The notes beneath the pieces are model-generated. The model saw nothing but the letters and a program-made list of their open reading frames with translations, was not told the origin of the DNA and searched no databases. Positions 13,731 through 13,932 of a DNA stretch of 13,932 bases are shown piece after piece. The first letter of the stretch is position 1, and each line of letters starts with the position of its first letter. Position numbers and translations under genes: made by a program. This DNA comes from JANXVV01 sp038230975 (GTDB taxonomy: Bacteria; Planctomycetota; Phycisphaerae; Tepidisphaerales; Tepidisphaeraceae): assembly GCA_038230975.1 (NCBI GenBank), contig JBBRMF010000131.1:1-13932 (forward strand), written 5' to 3'.

Positions 13731-13932
13731 TTATTTCATCACGACAAACTTCGATTTCACCTGCTGTTTTACGTAAGTTCGCGTGATGTCGACGCTTTCT
13801 TCCTGCTGCTGCCCGTGGGTGGCCAGCCATTTTTGGCCTCGCGTGAAAAATTCATCAAAACCAGCCGGGGACATTTCCTGGGCAAAGTAAGTATCTCGGC
13901 GCACGGGGATCACGCGGCAAAGAGGTTCGCCC
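13731..13932 (-). CDS. C-terminal part of an unidentified protein (runs off the window)
   Basis: The frame is open from the window edge to the TAA at 13731-13733, giving 66 residues that begin GEPLCRVIPVRRDTYFAQEM and continue with FDEFFTRGQKWLATHGQQQE, then ESVDITRTYVKQQVKSKFVV. The Cys/Arg/Val/Ile-Pro-Val-Arg-Arg start recalls an uncharacterised family (possibly DUF6065), but I am not sure. A GTG at 13911-13913 is in frame, but the open sequence continues past it, so this is most likely the end of a longer gene. Its stop is only seven bases from the pheT stop on the opposite strand, with no hairpin between. Confidence 0.6.
   Translation of the reverse strand, partial: GEPLCRVIPVRRDTYFAQEMSPAGFDEFFTRGQKWLATHGQQQEESVDITRTYVKQQVKSKFVVMK

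Overview
The window looks like chromosomal DNA of a planctomycete-type bacterium (phylum Planctomycetota), probably an environmental lineage. This is inferred from gene content: a DksA-like protein with a degenerate zinc site and a long Lys/Ala-rich tail, a short PheT, an lspA with an inserted segment, several secreted proteins of unassigned family, and a small helical protein paired with a nucleotidyltransferase. No rRNA or tRNA gene is present to settle the taxonomy.

Layout, left to right. (a) 88-3113, minus strand: four genes read from right to left, namely a chorismate-lyase-like protein, a YbgC-type thioesterase overlapping it by 8 bases, a WecG/TagA/CpsF glycosyltransferase and a secreted alpha/beta-hydrolase esterase. 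(b) about 3300-4750: a decayed patch. It holds the 3' remnant of a group II intron (maturase tail plus half of domain V), an intact small helical ORF overlapping a nucleotidyltransferase gene that has lost its middle, and a possible frameshifted small ORF. (c) 4750-7468, minus strand: three genes for exported proteins, one a 522-residue glycoside-hydrolase-like protein and two of unknown function. (d) 7689-8723: a 5'-truncated, frameshifted SGNH-domain relic of an acyltransferase, then a 455-base gene-free stretch with a strong palindrome and a tandem 10-base repeat. (e) 8724-11571, minus strand: a housekeeping run of dksA-like gene, lspA and ribD. (f) 11711-13723, plus strand: pheT, divergent from the dksA-like gene and meeting, 7 bases before its stop, the tail of an unidentified minus-strand gene that runs off the window.

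How they work together: the housekeeping block covers regulation (DksA-like), lipoprotein maturation (LspA), riboflavin synthesis (RibD) and tRNA-Phe charging (PheT). The left block could make or modify an aromatic or surface product, since chorismate lyase would give 4-hydroxybenzoate, the thioesterase would cleave an acyl-CoA or acyl-ACP, and the glycosyltransferase would add a sugar to a lipid carrier; that link is inference. I found no convincing new defence or mobile system. The most informative oddities are the three independent gene relics, the zinc-less DksA, the PheT without its tRNA-binding domain, and the overlapping chorismate-lyase/thioesterase pair.
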